DNA from: Leptotrichia wadei
GTDB taxonomy: Bacteria > Fusobacteriota > Fusobacteriia > Fusobacteriales > Leptotrichiaceae
NCBI RefSeq assembly: GCF_007990445.1
Contig: NZ_AP019841.1
Coordinates: 2,271,975 to 2,335,974, forward strand
Direction of reading: 5' to 3'
DNA length: 64,000 bases
The notes beneath the pieces were generated by a model, which was not told the DNA's origin, made no database searches, and saw only the letters and a program-made list of their open reading frames with translations. This document shows positions 1 through 9,377 of this stretch, in pieces (within the stretch, counting starts at the first letter, position 1; the number at the start of each line of letters is the position of its first letter). A program made the position numbers and the translations under genes.

Positions 1-349
1 TTACAAATTCCGAAGGCTGAATACGCATTCCCATTCCAAGGTCAATCCAACGTTTAGCTCCATTTTTAGTTGTTCCTATCACTAAGACCATCACAAGTGA
101 AAAAGCACCTATAACATATAAATATTTTGTTATTTCCCTGTATTTTTTATAATTAAGATTAGCAGTAACCAAAAAGCCTAGCCATCCAAAAATTAACCAT
201 ATCATTTGCCGCATTAAATAATAATAGCTTACTTTATTTTCATTTTGTGCCCTTGGAGCACTAAGGCTTGCCATCGTTATGATGCTAAGTGCTGAAAGTA
301 TTAAAATTACTATTATAAATCCTGTCCCTAATATTTTTTTCCTATTCAA
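1..349 (-). CDS. ftsW: FtsW-type SEDS cell-division protein, N-terminal part (cut by window edge)
   Basis: Only the first 116 codons lie in the window; the gene continues beyond position 1. SEDS proteins polymerise septal peptidoglycan glycan strands from lipid II in the inner membrane. Reading starts at a TTG at 349, preceded by AGGAG seven bases upstream; no ATG sits in a better position. A first hydrophobic segment (GTGFIIVILILSALSIITM) is followed by two more, and the last legible residues, GAKRWIDLG then IQPSEF, are the classic FtsW/RodA/SpoVE signature. It lies 36 bases downstream of murD in the same direction, which favours FtsW over RodA because murF-mraY-murD-ftsW is the usual dcw order. 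Confidence 0.9.
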   Translation of the reverse strand, partial: MNRKKILGTGFIIVILILSALSIITMASLSAPRAQNENKVSYYYLMRQMIWLIFGWLGFLVTANLNYKKYREITKYLYVIGAFSLVMVLVIGTTKNGAKRWIDLGMGMRIQPSEFV

Positions 350-385
350 TTTTTTCTCCTAAATTCCATTTTTCCAAAAGAAAAA

Positions 386-1765
386 CTATTTCCCAATAAT
401 TTTTTCTGTCAGTTCCTTAAATACTTTTCCCCTATGTTCAAAACTCTTGAATTGGCAAAAACTAGAAGTCGCAGGTGAAAACAGCACTGTCTGATCCTTT
501 GAAAAATCCACATTTTCCTTTAAATAATTCAGCACATTTTCAACTGTCTCTAAATTTTTATAATTCTTATATCCAACTTTTTCCATATCATCAATCAAAA
601 TCTGAGCATTATCTCCAATCAAATAAACAAAATCAACTTTTTCCTTAACTCTTTTAATTAAAGGCATATTATCAATTTTCTTATCATCTCCACCTAAAAT
701 CATAATAATTGCATTATTAAACGAATCAATAGCCTTCAATGTCGATTCCACATTTGTTCCTTTAGAATCATTAATAAACGTTGTATTTCCTTTTACAAAG
801 AAGTTTTCAAGCCTATGCTCCAATGCAGTTGTCGTTTTCAAAAATTCAACTAATTTTTCATTTTCCACATTCAATATTTTTGCCGAACTTATTAAAAACA
901 GCATATTTTCCAAATTATGTTTCCCTTTTAACGACAATTCATCCGTTTTCATCAAAATTTCTGAAACTTCATCAATTTTTTCTTCAAAATTTTGAATTTC
1001 ATCAATACGGCTATTTAAATTCTTCATTACACGGATATTATTTTCATAAACAAAAACTGTTCCCTTTGCCTGTGTACTCAAATATACTTTTTGAGCCTTT
1101 ACTCTTTCATTTATTTCACTTCTTTTATACAATTCATCAAAAACCTTATCATCTAAATTAATCAATGCAAAGTCATCTTCAGTCTGCTTATCAAAAATTG
1201 CAAACTTTGTAATATAATAATCTTCTACTGAATTATATCTTGTCAGATGATCTGGCGTCAAATTTATTATTCCAGCGATATTTGAATGAATTTGCGGATT
1301 ATTCTCCAATTGATAACTGCTAAGTTCCAGCACAACATAATCCAGCTCTTCCTCATCAGCCACCAGCTTTGCAAATGAAAATCCGGCATTTCCAGCAAGT
1401 CTGGCACGAAATCCAGCAAAATTTAAAAGTTCTGCCATTTTTGTCGATGTCGTAGTTTTTCCATTTGTTCCAGTAAATGAAATAATTTTTATATTTTTAT
1501 CCACATACTTATAAGCCAAATCTATTTCTGAAATAACTTTAACGTTCTTTTCCTTTGCAACCTTCAAAAGTTCCGCCTTCCAAGGAATTCCAGGACTTTT
1601 CACAACAAACTCAATTCCTCCTTCATTCAAAAGTCTAATCCCTTCCTCTGACGGCAATGCAACCTTATCATCTATCAAATACACTTCATATCCATTTTTT
1701 TCCAGTAATTCCTTCGCACCAAGCCCACTTAACCCAGCACCGAATACAATCCCTTTTTTATCCAT
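386..1765 (-). CDS. murD: UDP-N-acetylmuramoyl-L-alanine--D-glutamate ligase
   Basis: Cytoplasmic ATP-dependent ligase that adds D-Glu to UDP-MurNAc-L-Ala in peptidoglycan precursor synthesis. The 459-residue product has the usual family length. An N-terminal Rossmann-like glycine motif (GAGLSGLG, residues 9-16) is followed by the Mur-ligase ATP loop GTNGKTT at residues 99-105. The C-terminal domain ends with the SPATSSFCQFKSFEHRG stretch typical of MurD (SPAxxSFDxFxxFxxRG in relatives). The start is supported by GAGAGG upstream of the ATG. It sits between mraY and ftsW in a dcw-type cluster, with a 190-base gap and a GC hairpin separating it from mraY. Confidence 0.97.
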   Translation of the reverse strand: MDKKGIVFGAGLSGLGAKELLEKNGYEVYLIDDKVALPSEEGIRLLNEGGIEFVVKSPGIPWKAELLKVAKEKNVKVISEIDLAYKYVDKNIKIISFTGTNGKTTTSTKMAELLNFAGFRARLAGNAGFSFAKLVADEEELDYVVLELSSYQLENNPQIHSNIAGIINLTPDHLTRYNSVEDYYITKFAIFDKQTEDDFALINLDDKVFDELYKRSEINERVKAQKVYLSTQAKGTVFVYENNIRVMKNLNSRIDEIQNFEEKIDEVSEILMKTDELSLKGKHNLENMLFLISSAKILNVENEKLVEFLKTTTALEHRLENFFVKGNTTFINDSKGTNVESTLKAIDSFNNAIIMILGGDDKKIDNMPLIKRVKEKVDFVYLIGDNAQILIDDMEKVGYKNYKNLETVENVLNYLKENVDFSKDQTVLFSPATSSFCQFKSFEHRGKVFKELTEKIIGK

Positions 1766-1931
1766 GTGATTTCTTCCTCTCTATTCATTTCTATATTTCC
1801 AAATTTAAAATCCCTAAATATTCAACTAAAATAAATACTTAAAGAATAAATTTATTATATTCTTATTTACAATTTCACTTTTCATGAAATAATAAATAAA
1901 AACATAATTTTTCAAAATTTAAAATTAGATT

Positions 1932-1953
1932 GCAGGGGAAAATCCCCCCCTGC
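1932..1953 (-). terminator. GC-rich hairpin after mraY (possible terminator or RNA-processing site)
   Basis: GCAGGGG and CCCCTGC form a 7-bp stem just after the mraY stop. The following bases on the minus strand are AATCTAATTTT rather than a strong U-run, so it may act only as a partial terminator or mRNA-stabilising structure before murD. The rest of the 190-base gap is AT-rich with nothing else recognisable. Confidence 0.45.
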
Positions 1954-1958
1954 TTTAT

Positions 1959-3047
1959 TTATCTTAATTTCAAAATTACAAATGTCAATAAACATGTCAT
2001 TATTGAAACAATCCAGAATCTTATTGTAACTTTCGTTTCAGGCAATCCCAATAATTCAAAGTGATGATGAATTGGCGCCATTTTAAATACTCTTTTTCCA
2101 AAAGTTTTAAAGTGCCAGACTTGAATCATAACCGACAATGCTTCCATAATAAATATGAAACCTGCTATTGGAAGCAACAATTCCTGCTTTATAAAAATAA
2201 CTATAATTCCTAAAATTCCTCCCAATGTCAAAGAACCTGTATCTCCCATAAATACTTGAGCTGGGTAAAAATTATACCATAAAAATCCAATTAATGCTCC
2301 AATTACCGCCGCAAGATAAACTATTATTTCAGCAGCTTGCGGAACATAGTAAAGATTTAGGTATTTTGCATATTTTACATTTCCAGTCAAATAAGTTATG
2401 ATTAAAAGTGTGATACTTACTACAATTGTAGGTCCGCTTACAAGTCCATCCAATCCATCTGTTAAATTTACAGCATTTGAAGATCCGATTATTACAAAAG
2501 CTATAAATACAAAGAATAAAATCGGTGTTATATAAAAATAAGAATTTTTTATTATTGGATTAACTATTGAAAAATCAATTGTTTTATTAACAAGTCCATA
2601 TTTATAAACAAACCAAAATGTCAATGCTGTAATTATCATTTGTCCCAATATTTTTTTCTTTCCAGAAAGCCCATTCTTATGTCTTGTTAATTTTAAATAA
2701 TCATCGTAAAATCCTATTGTCGTAAATAAAATTGTAATTATAAACAAAAACACAATAAATTTATTTTTAAAATTTCCAGCAATGGCAGTTGCAAATAAAA
2801 TTGCTCCGATTATTAAAATTCCTCCCATTGTAGGTGTTCCAGACTTGTCAAAATGCGATTTAGGCCCTTCTTCTCTCGCTGTATCTCCATATTTTTTCTT
2901 TTTCAGCCAAGCAATAAACGGTTTTCCAAAAATCAGCATAAATAAAAATGCTATCATAAATGCTACAGAGGCTCTTAACATTATTGATTTAAAAATACGT
3001 AAAACTCCCCAGCTGTTTATAAATAAATCTTGTAATAAATATAACAT
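1959..3047 (-). CDS. mraY: Phospho-N-acetylmuramoyl-pentapeptide-transferase
   Basis: Inner-membrane enzyme that transfers phospho-MurNAc-pentapeptide to undecaprenyl phosphate, making lipid I. The 362 residues form about ten membrane segments. Diagnostic motifs are FYDDYLK (the catalytic Asp pair), NAVNLTDGLDGL, FMGDTGSL and the late cytoplasmic MAPIHHHFE loop. The N-terminus MLYLLQDLF matches the family, so the ATG at 3047 is probably right although only a weak AAAAGAT precedes it; a strong AGGAG lies about 45 bases further upstream. It follows murF by 62 bases and precedes murD. Confidence 0.97.
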   Translation of the reverse strand: MLYLLQDLFINSWGVLRIFKSIMLRASVAFMIAFLFMLIFGKPFIAWLKKKKYGDTAREEGPKSHFDKSGTPTMGGILIIGAILFATAIAGNFKNKFIVFLFIITILFTTIGFYDDYLKLTRHKNGLSGKKKILGQMIITALTFWFVYKYGLVNKTIDFSIVNPIIKNSYFYITPILFFVFIAFVIIGSSNAVNLTDGLDGLVSGPTIVVSITLLIITYLTGNVKYAKYLNLYYVPQAAEIIVYLAAVIGALIGFLWYNFYPAQVFMGDTGSLTLGGILGIIVIFIKQELLLPIAGFIFIMEALSVMIQVWHFKTFGKRVFKMAPIHHHFELLGLPETKVTIRFWIVSIMTCLLTFVILKLR

Positions 3048-3109
3048 TATCTTTTATAGAATCTTCTTATTTTAATAAAAAAATTCTTCTCCTTTCCAAT
3101 TTTAAATAT

Positions 3110-4522
3110 TTATTTTTCTATGATTTCTTCCAGTTTCATTCCTCGTGATGCCTTTAACAGCACTACCTTTTCCGCTGAAATCTGTCTTATTTTTTCTTTT
3201 ATTTTTTCCTTTTCATCAAAATGCTCAAATTCTCCATTTTTCAAGGCTTCATTGATTTCAAAATTCCCATTGTCCATATTTTTATTTTCAACATTTTCTT
3301 TTATTTTTTCAAATAAACTTTTCATTCTATTTCCAAATAAATAAAGTTTATCAAATTTTGTATTTTTTATTGTATTAAAAAGATTGCTATGAAGCTCCAG
3401 TTCATTTTCCCCTAGTTCCAGCATATCCCCCAAAACTACAACTTTTAATCTATCATTATATATTTGGGAAAATGTTTCAAGTGATTTCTCCATAGACATT
3501 GGACTTGCATTATAGGCATCATTAATATATGTTGTGTTGCCGTTTTCAATTATTTGAAACCGCATTCCAGTCAAGCCAATATTTTTTACAGCTTCACCGA
3601 TTATTTTATCTTCCATCCCGAATTGCTTAGCCACAGCAATCGCCATAACTAAATTTAGCACGTTATGTTCTCCCAGAACATTCGTCTTATAATTTCTTTC
3701 AACTGTACTTTGACAAATTTTCCCAAAATATTTCAGAAAAAATTCAGTTCCACTTTCGTTAAAATGAACATCTCCATAATAAAAATCAGATGTTTTCTCC
3801 TTGAACTTATTATTTTCCAAACTTAAAGCCCTTACAACTTCAATATTTTCAGCCTTCACATTTTTTAAATACTCATCATCGCCATTAATTACAAGCATGT
3901 CTTTAATGTATGGAATAATTTCCGTTTTTGCCAAAAATACATTTTCCTTCGTTTTCAAAAATTCCAGATGCGACTCCCCAATATTTGTAATTACATTAAT
4001 ATCAGGCAATGCAATTTGCCCCAGCAAATCGATTTCTCCAAAGCCGCTCATTCCCATTTCCAAAATGATAAACTCATCATCCTTTTCAGCACGCAACAAA
4101 GTGAAGGGCAGTCCAATATGATTATTGTAATTCCCTTCAGTCTTTTTCCCTTTATATTTTTGTGAAAGCAAATGGTAAATCATGTCCTTTACAGTCGTTT
4201 TCCCATTGCTCCCTGTAATTCCAATTACTTTTATATCTAAATTTTTTCGCCATTCCCTAGCAAAATTTTGCAAAAATTCAACACTATCCTTTACAAAAAA
4301 TGCACGATCAGCATATTTTTCATCAATTTTCACAGCTTCGCTATCGTAAACAGCAACAGCTCCCTTTTCCAATGCTTCATTAACAAAATTATTCCCGCCT
4401 CTAATGGCAACAAAAACATCATTTTTTTCAAGCTCCCTTGAATTGATTGAAACATTTTTTATTTCAAGATCTAATGTTTTTTCTTTGTTAAAAAGCCTTT
4501 GAAATACTTCACTTTTATTCAT
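3110..4522 (-). CDS. murF: UDP-N-acetylmuramoyl-tripeptide--D-alanyl-D-alanine ligase
   Basis: Cytoplasmic ligase adding D-Ala-D-Ala to the muramyl tripeptide, the last soluble precursor step. The chosen ATG at 4522 is preceded by GGAGA seven bases upstream and gives 470 residues beginning MNKSEVFQRLF; a longer reading to 4573 adds 17 residues without a ribosome site. The ATP loop GITGSNGKTTVKDM is in the central domain and the GNYNNHIGLPFTLL substrate loop typical of MurF follows. It is the first gene of the murF-mraY-murD-ftsW run in this window. Confidence 0.96.
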   Translation of the reverse strand: MNKSEVFQRLFNKEKTLDLEIKNVSINSRELEKNDVFVAIRGGNNFVNEALEKGAVAVYDSEAVKIDEKYADRAFFVKDSVEFLQNFAREWRKNLDIKVIGITGSNGKTTVKDMIYHLLSQKYKGKKTEGNYNNHIGLPFTLLRAEKDDEFIILEMGMSGFGEIDLLGQIALPDINVITNIGESHLEFLKTKENVFLAKTEIIPYIKDMLVINGDDEYLKNVKAENIEVVRALSLENNKFKEKTSDFYYGDVHFNESGTEFFLKYFGKICQSTVERNYKTNVLGEHNVLNLVMAIAVAKQFGMEDKIIGEAVKNIGLTGMRFQIIENGNTTYINDAYNASPMSMEKSLETFSQIYNDRLKVVVLGDMLELGENELELHSNLFNTIKNTKFDKLYLFGNRMKSLFEKIKENVENKNMDNGNFEINEALKNGEFEHFDEKEKIKEKIRQISAEKVVLLKASRGMKLEEIIEK

Positions 4523-4664
4523 AAAATTTCTCCAAATCCTATCTATTTTAATACTTTTTTTATAATAGTTCACATTATAAAATTATATCATTTAGAAAGC
4601 ATTTTTTCAATATATTTTTATTTTTTTTCCAAATTTTTCTAAAAGAATTTACCTTATGTTCTAC

Positions 4665-4762
4665 CTGATTTAAAACTAAGCTGGCAAAAACTATAATTAT
4701 TTTTTTCAAATCTTAAGTTTATATGATTTTTAACAGTTCAATTTTAAATGGATTAGAATATA
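4665..4762 (-). repeat. Dispersed intergenic repeat, copy D
   Basis: AT-rich block matching, on the reverse strand, the repeat seen at 14251, 14721 and 24024: a CTGxxTTAAAACTxxxCT end, an AAAAACTATxATTATTT segment, then TTTTTAACAGTT and ATTTTAAATGGATT. It fills most of the 250-base gap upstream of murF; no gene is visible there. Confidence 0.55.
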
Positions 4763-4829
4763 TGAACAAAAAAAACTAAACTTAAAATTTACTATTATAA
4801 GCAAGCCTTTTTTCTGTTTTCATTTTAAA

Positions 4830-6101
4830 CTAATAATATCTAGTTTTCAAATTCTGTCTTGCCATCCATTCAAATAAATGCTCACCTTTATCATTCACAG
4901 GCATATTTCTAAGGCTGTAAATCCAGCTCCAGTGTCCATTGTACTCAGTTTCACCAATTTTTACATTTGGATAAGAGGAAAGTATTGCTCCATATTTTGA
5001 AAGAACGTCATAAACTCTTTTACTTGTATTTTCGTAGGAAATAGTCGGATCATTTTGTGCGTGAACCATCCAAAGCGGTTTATTTCTTATTTTCATCAAA
5101 TCCTGTGCAGTAGTTGCAACTCCGCCAGAAATAGCCGCTTTATCAAGAGCAGCCGCACTTGTACTAAATGCCGCAAAATAATCTGGATACTCGATTATCA
5201 TTCTAAATGACATATATCCACCAGCAGAAGCTCCAAAAATATAAATTCTATTTTTATCAACATTATTTTCAGAAGCAAATTCATCAATCATAGCCTTTAC
5301 TGATTTTATGTATCCTTTACTATAATTGTTATACCAAGTGTCATCAGCCTGCGGTGCCACAACATAAGCCCCGCCAAATATCTTTTGTGCTTTATCTTCT
5401 GCAAAAGCCACTGCCCCACGATTTGCCAATTTTTGTGAAACATTATTCCGATAATCCTTGTATCCGCCTTCACCATTCCCATGAAACCAGATTATAAGCG
5501 GATGTTTCTTCCCATCATCTTTATTAACAGGTTTAAAATATTGATAATTCACTCCACTTTTAGACTTCGCCGCTACAAACTTATCAGCTTCCTCATCAAC
5601 AATTTTCCCTTGTATATGAAATCCTGTTTTATAATCCTTTATTTTCTTTTTTTGATCCACTCCATACTCTAAATCCATCAATACATTTCGAGAAACATCC
5701 CCTGTAACATAACTCAAAGTATTTGCTCCAACCACATCTTTTCCATATTTCAAATTAATAACAATATTTCCCTTGTCATTCACATAAATATTCTCAATTT
5801 CCCTCTCAACTTCAAATGTCCCCAATGATTTAGTCTTATCATCTAGCACAATTCCAGCATCTTTTGGCAAAGTTCCTTTAGCAAAAACTTTAAATGTATC
5901 TTTATCAATTTGTTTATTTTGAATATTTTTCCCTTGCCCTTTTGTATCAATCTCAATGGAAACAATATTCTGCCCATAATCAAATACTTTCGCATTTAAC
6001 GAATACGAAATAATTGGAATAGTTGGAAAGGGTAATTCACTAGAAATTCCCAACACACTCACCAAAAACAAACCTACAAACACCAATACTTTAGTTTTCA
6101 T
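4830..6101 (-). CDS. Exported alpha/beta-hydrolase with N-terminal Ig-like domain (EstA-type esterase/peptidase)
   Basis: Predicted secreted serine hydrolase of 423 residues, related to the EstA/poly(3-hydroxybutyrate)-depolymerase-like group (COG4099). A signal peptide (KVLVFVGLFLVSVLGISS) is followed by a beta-rich Ig-like region of about 130 residues. The catalytic domain then has an oxyanion HGNGEGG, the nucleophile motif GASAGG, an acid in QNDPTISY and the catalytic His in NGHWSW. The ATG at 6101 is preferred over an in-frame GTG nine bases earlier. Neighbours do not define a substrate; ester or short peptide substrates are family inference. It lies 45 bases downstream of the ABC-class ATPase gene. 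Confidence 0.8.
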   Translation of the reverse strand: MKTKVLVFVGLFLVSVLGISSELPFPTIPIISYSLNAKVFDYGQNIVSIEIDTKGQGKNIQNKQIDKDTFKVFAKGTLPKDAGIVLDDKTKSLGTFEVEREIENIYVNDKGNIVINLKYGKDVVGANTLSYVTGDVSRNVLMDLEYGVDQKKKIKDYKTGFHIQGKIVDEEADKFVAAKSKSGVNYQYFKPVNKDDGKKHPLIIWFHGNGEGGYKDYRNNVSQKLANRGAVAFAEDKAQKIFGGAYVVAPQADDTWYNNYSKGYIKSVKAMIDEFASENNVDKNRIYIFGASAGGYMSFRMIIEYPDYFAAFSTSAAALDKAAISGGVATTAQDLMKIRNKPLWMVHAQNDPTISYENTSKRVYDVLSKYGAILSSYPNVKIGETEYNGHWSWIYSLRNMPVNDKGEHLFEWMARQNLKTRYY

Positions 6102-6146
6102 ACCAACCACTTCTTTTACAATATTTTTTTATTTCAAATTTAATTA

Positions 6147-7850
6147 CTATTTTATTTTCAATTTTCTATATCTATTCACTGCCGCACAAAATTCCTGCTT
6201 TCTAGGCAATGCCAAATTTCCTGGATGCCCTGTGTATAAAGAAATCGAGTCAAGCCCTTCCTTTTCAATTTTTTCATAGATCCTGTCAGCCGCTTGCGAA
6301 AGCGTGAGTTTTTCATCCAGCACTTTATTTTTAAAATAGTCAACCATTACAGCAATGCAGTTTGTCTGGCTGTCATCCACAAGCTGCTCCAGCCCAGAAA
6401 TGTCGATTAATTCCTTTCCATATAGAATGCTGTATTTCCCTTTGGCTTTTGTTTTATCTAGTTTTCCAGATTGCGAAAAACTTTTTTTGAGTGGAATTCG
6501 CTGTGTAATTCCTTGAAATTTATCATTTGAAGAAAATTCTCGCTTATTTTCATCTGATTTTGCAATCTCCTTTGCCTTTTTCGTTACATCTTTTGGTACA
6601 TACTCATCCATCATTATAACATGATTTGCTACATCAAAATAATCTCCAGAACCACCGATAATTAGTATAGTGGAAACTCCAAAATTATCATAAAGTTCTT
6701 TTACTCTGTCAATAAATGGTGTTATAGGCTCTTTTTCCTTTGCAACAAGTTTTTGCATTCTTCCATCACGAATCATGAAATTTGTGGCAGAGGTGTCTTC
6801 ATCTATTAAAAGTAAAGATGTTCCATATTCTAGGGCTTCGGCTACATTTGCTGCTTGTGAAGTGCTTCCACTTGCATTTTCAGTTGAAAAAATTCTGGTG
6901 TCTTTATTTCCTGGCAAATTGTTGATAAATCCACTGATATTTACTTTTTCTACATTTCTTCCATCTTCTGCACGTATTTTTACTGCATCTGTTTCAGAAA
7001 TTATGAATTCACGTCCATCTTGAGCAACGTGATTGTAAATTCCTCGTTCAAGAGATGCTAGTAAAGTTGATTTTCCGTGATAACCTCCCCCTACAATTAG
7101 TGTAATTCCTTTTGGAATCCCCATTCCAGATACTTCTTTTCCACTTGGAAGATTTAACGTAATTTCAAATTTTTCTGGACTTTTGAATTTGACCGCATTT
7201 TTCATTGGTTTATCTGAAATTCCGTTTTCACGTGGAAGTATTGAATCGTTAGCTACAAATGCGACTAATTCTTTTTCTTTCAATACTTTTCGTATATATT
7301 CTTGGTCTAATACTAAAATTATTTGCTCTTTTAAGGCTTCTTTGTTCAAATTATCATATATAATAGATTTCTCAACAATTTTAGGTAACTGTTCAAAAAT
7401 AATTTTTTGTGCAGCTTTTCCCATTATTCGTCTACCTCTTGCTGGCATTCCCATTTCAAATCTAACTTCTATTTTATTTTCCTTTATCAAAACTGATGTT
7501 CTTTCTAAAATTTCTTGTCCACATCTATCAATAAAAATTCTTCCACTTCCTCCTGTTCCTGAACTATCATTTCCATTTTTCTGAATTTCCTTGTAAAAAT
7601 TTCTTGTAAGAAAATCTGAAACTGCAATATTTTTCTCCTTTGTATCTGTTAATTCATAAGGAATTCCTGAAATTTTTCTATCCATTATAATTCGCATTCT
7701 TGAAGGTGGAGCGTAAGGATCTGATTGGACATGGTCAATTGCAAGAACATACTTTAGAAATTTATATTCTCCCTTTAGGGACTTATACGCTGAATAACTT
7801 TTTCCATCCATTGAAAATAATATTTTTTCTAACTCTTTATAATTTTTCAT
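6147..7850 (-). CDS. Predicted ATPase of the ABC class (COG3044 / ABC_ATPase family)
   Basis: A 567-residue soluble protein of the poorly characterised ABC_ATPase family. The Walker A loop is GGGYHGKSTLL near residue 255, with Tyr-His in place of the usual variable residues, and the Walker B-like segment is LLLIDEDTSATNFMI; both are hallmarks of this family. There are no membrane segments, so it is not a transporter subunit. The physiological role is unknown; an RNA- or DNA-linked role has been suggested for relatives, which is inference only. It precedes the esterase gene in the same direction and could be cotranscribed. Confidence 0.85.
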   Translation of the reverse strand: MKNYKELEKILFSMDGKSYSAYKSLKGEYKFLKYVLAIDHVQSDPYAPPSRMRIIMDRKISGIPYELTDTKEKNIAVSDFLTRNFYKEIQKNGNDSSGTGGSGRIFIDRCGQEILERTSVLIKENKIEVRFEMGMPARGRRIMGKAAQKIIFEQLPKIVEKSIIYDNLNKEALKEQIILVLDQEYIRKVLKEKELVAFVANDSILPRENGISDKPMKNAVKFKSPEKFEITLNLPSGKEVSGMGIPKGITLIVGGGYHGKSTLLASLERGIYNHVAQDGREFIISETDAVKIRAEDGRNVEKVNISGFINNLPGNKDTRIFSTENASGSTSQAANVAEALEYGTSLLLIDEDTSATNFMIRDGRMQKLVAKEKEPITPFIDRVKELYDNFGVSTILIIGGSGDYFDVANHVIMMDEYVPKDVTKKAKEIAKSDENKREFSSNDKFQGITQRIPLKKSFSQSGKLDKTKAKGKYSILYGKELIDISGLEQLVDDSQTNCIAVMVDYFKNKVLDEKLTLSQAADRIYEKIEKEGLDSISLYTGHPGNLALPRKQEFCAAVNRYRKLKIK

Positions 7851-8039
7851 TTTTTTACAATCCTCCTAATAATTTTTTTATTATTATTTATACCAATTTA
7901 TTGAAAAGTCCATTATTTACAAATATTTATTTCTATCATAATTTTACCACATTTATCTTTATTTCCCAATTTTTTCCCTTATATAAAAAAACAGCACTAA
8001 CTTGTGAGGCTGAAATATTCAAGGAGGAATTAACAGCTT

Positions 8040-8114
8040 CTATTTAGCTCTATTAAACCAGAAAGTTAAAATTACAACTAGAATAATAAATACTAGAAAG
8101 TCCCTGTTAATCAT
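8040..8114 (-). CDS. Candidate small hydrophobic toxin peptide (type I toxin-antitoxin-like), 24 residues
   Basis: A 24-codon frame starts with ATG at 8114 behind AGGAAG; an in-frame ATG at 8135 would add seven residues (MKGRHQI). The peptide is a single membrane-spanning stretch (FLVFIILVVILTFWF) flanked by MINRD and a basic NRAK tail, the layout of type I toxins. A strong extended -10 promoter lies just upstream, the expected transcript opens with a stem-loop (GUGAG/CUCAC), and an anti-Shine-Dalgarno run (CCTCCTT) follows the stop codon. No family match is claimed. It could also be an unrelated leader or membrane micropeptide. Confidence 0.45.
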   Translation of the reverse strand: MINRDFLVFIILVVILTFWFNRAK

Positions 8115-8168
8115 AATTTGGTGTCTTCCTTTCATATTTTAAATTGTGAGGCGGTAAAATCTCACAGT

Positions 8169-8195
8169 ATTATAACAAAAAAATACTCCTATCAA
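8169..8195 (-). promoter_or_regulatory. Promoter for the small hydrophobic peptide
   Basis: On the minus strand TGTTATAAT forms an extended -10 element (TATAAT at 8169-8174) with TTGATA 15 bases upstream at 8190-8195. The predicted start places GTGAG at or near the 5' end of the RNA, which can pair with CTCAC ten bases on. Confidence 0.6.
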
Positions 8196-8211
8196 TTAAG
8201 ATTAGAGTATT
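8182..8211. terminator. Bidirectional intrinsic terminator below the FUSC gene
   Basis: AATACTC and GAGTATT close a 12-bp stem with one mismatch around a TTAATT loop, with T-runs on both strands. On the minus strand it ends the FUSC gene transcript; on the plus strand it could end an RNA antisense to the small peptide gene. The remainder of 7851-8272 is AT-rich without further genes. Confidence 0.65.
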
Positions 8212-8272
8212 TTTTATTATATCCAAATTTATAGAATTAATTATTTTAAGATATTTTTTAGAAAAAATTAAA

Positions 8273-9280
8273 TTATTCTCTAAATTTTTCATGATATACG
8301 ACATATCCACCTATAATCCCTATTAAAGAACCTATTATCGTGTTAAAAAGTCTCCCTTCGGCAAATAAAAAAGGACTTTTTGTAAATAATGTACCTGCTT
8401 CTGACAAAAAAATTGTAAGTGGTGTTATAAAAATCATTGCTATTCCATAATTTCTTGGAACTAAATATTCGACAATAAATTGGAGGATTATTATTAGCAT
8501 ACATATTTCCCATGGATTTTTTGCAAATAAAAGTATTCCCCAGCAAAAAACAACTCCTATTAAAGTCCCAACTATTCTTTGAACACTTCTTTTAAAAACA
8601 TGTTGAGTTGAATTTCCTTGCATTACGGCGATACAAGCTACTGCTACCCAATACGGATTTGTCAAATTTAAAAAATATCCCACTCCTAAAGCTATACTCA
8701 AAAATATTCCAAATATGATTGCTTCAATAATACTTTTTCTTATTTCTTGCGGAGTATGAGGAATATTCAATGTTTTTTCTAGATTTAATTTTTTTTTCAC
8801 TATGAAACAATACAAAAATACTACTAAACATGTTGACAATGTTCCAAAAGTCATATAACCTATATTTTCTGCAATTTTTTGAATCGGTTGATGTGGAATT
8901 GAAATAGCATTTGAGCATATCATTACAAAAAAGAAATCTTTTGGAGGTTTTAATTTAAAATGTGAAACCATCCAGTGAATAATTCCTGCTGTTATTCCAA
9001 ATACTATAACTGAAACTACCGTGTTAAAGCTAAAAACTAATCCAATCGTATAAACTGATATGAATCCAAATGAACACCCCATTAGCATTAAGATTTTTTC
9101 AGAAAACGAACCTTTTAACGGAAAATATACAACTAAAATTGCTGCTAATGAAGCTGTCATTCCTAATTTTAAATTATTTGACAATAATCCAATTAATATC
9201 GGTACTGCCATTGATAAACTTGCTAATAATGGTAAATCTTTTGGAGCATTTACTTTTTTTAATTTTAAATTTTCAATCAC
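8273..9280 (-). CDS. FUSC / aromatic-acid-exporter-like membrane protein
   Basis: A 335-residue integral membrane protein with about ten hydrophobic segments in two blocks separated by a short cytoplasmic stretch (VKKKLNLEKTLNIPHTPQEIR). The second block contains NPYWVAVACIAVMQGN followed by KRSVQRIVGTLIGV, the most conserved signature of the FUSC/ArAE/YccS superfamily (fusaric-acid-resistance-like). Relatives export weak aromatic acids or are of unknown substrate; the soluble C-terminal domain of larger homologues is absent. It appears monocistronic, ending in the terminator at 8182-8211. Confidence 0.75.
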   Translation of the reverse strand: MIENLKLKKVNAPKDLPLLASLSMAVPILIGLLSNNLKLGMTASLAAILVVYFPLKGSFSEKILMLMGCSFGFISVYTIGLVFSFNTVVSVIVFGITAGIIHWMVSHFKLKPPKDFFFVMICSNAISIPHQPIQKIAENIGYMTFGTLSTCLVVFLYCFIVKKKLNLEKTLNIPHTPQEIRKSIIEAIIFGIFLSIALGVGYFLNLTNPYWVAVACIAVMQGNSTQHVFKRSVQRIVGTLIGVVFCWGILLFAKNPWEICMLIIILQFIVEYLVPRNYGIAMIFITPLTIFLSEAGTLFTKSPFLFAEGRLFNTIIGSLIGIIGGYVVYHEKFRE

Positions 9281-9377
9281 AATTTTACTTACCTCCCTTT
9301 TTAAATAATTATAATTTTTAAAAATTTACAAATAATAAAATTTCTTATTTTTTTAATCTGTTATTTTTTTTACAACT

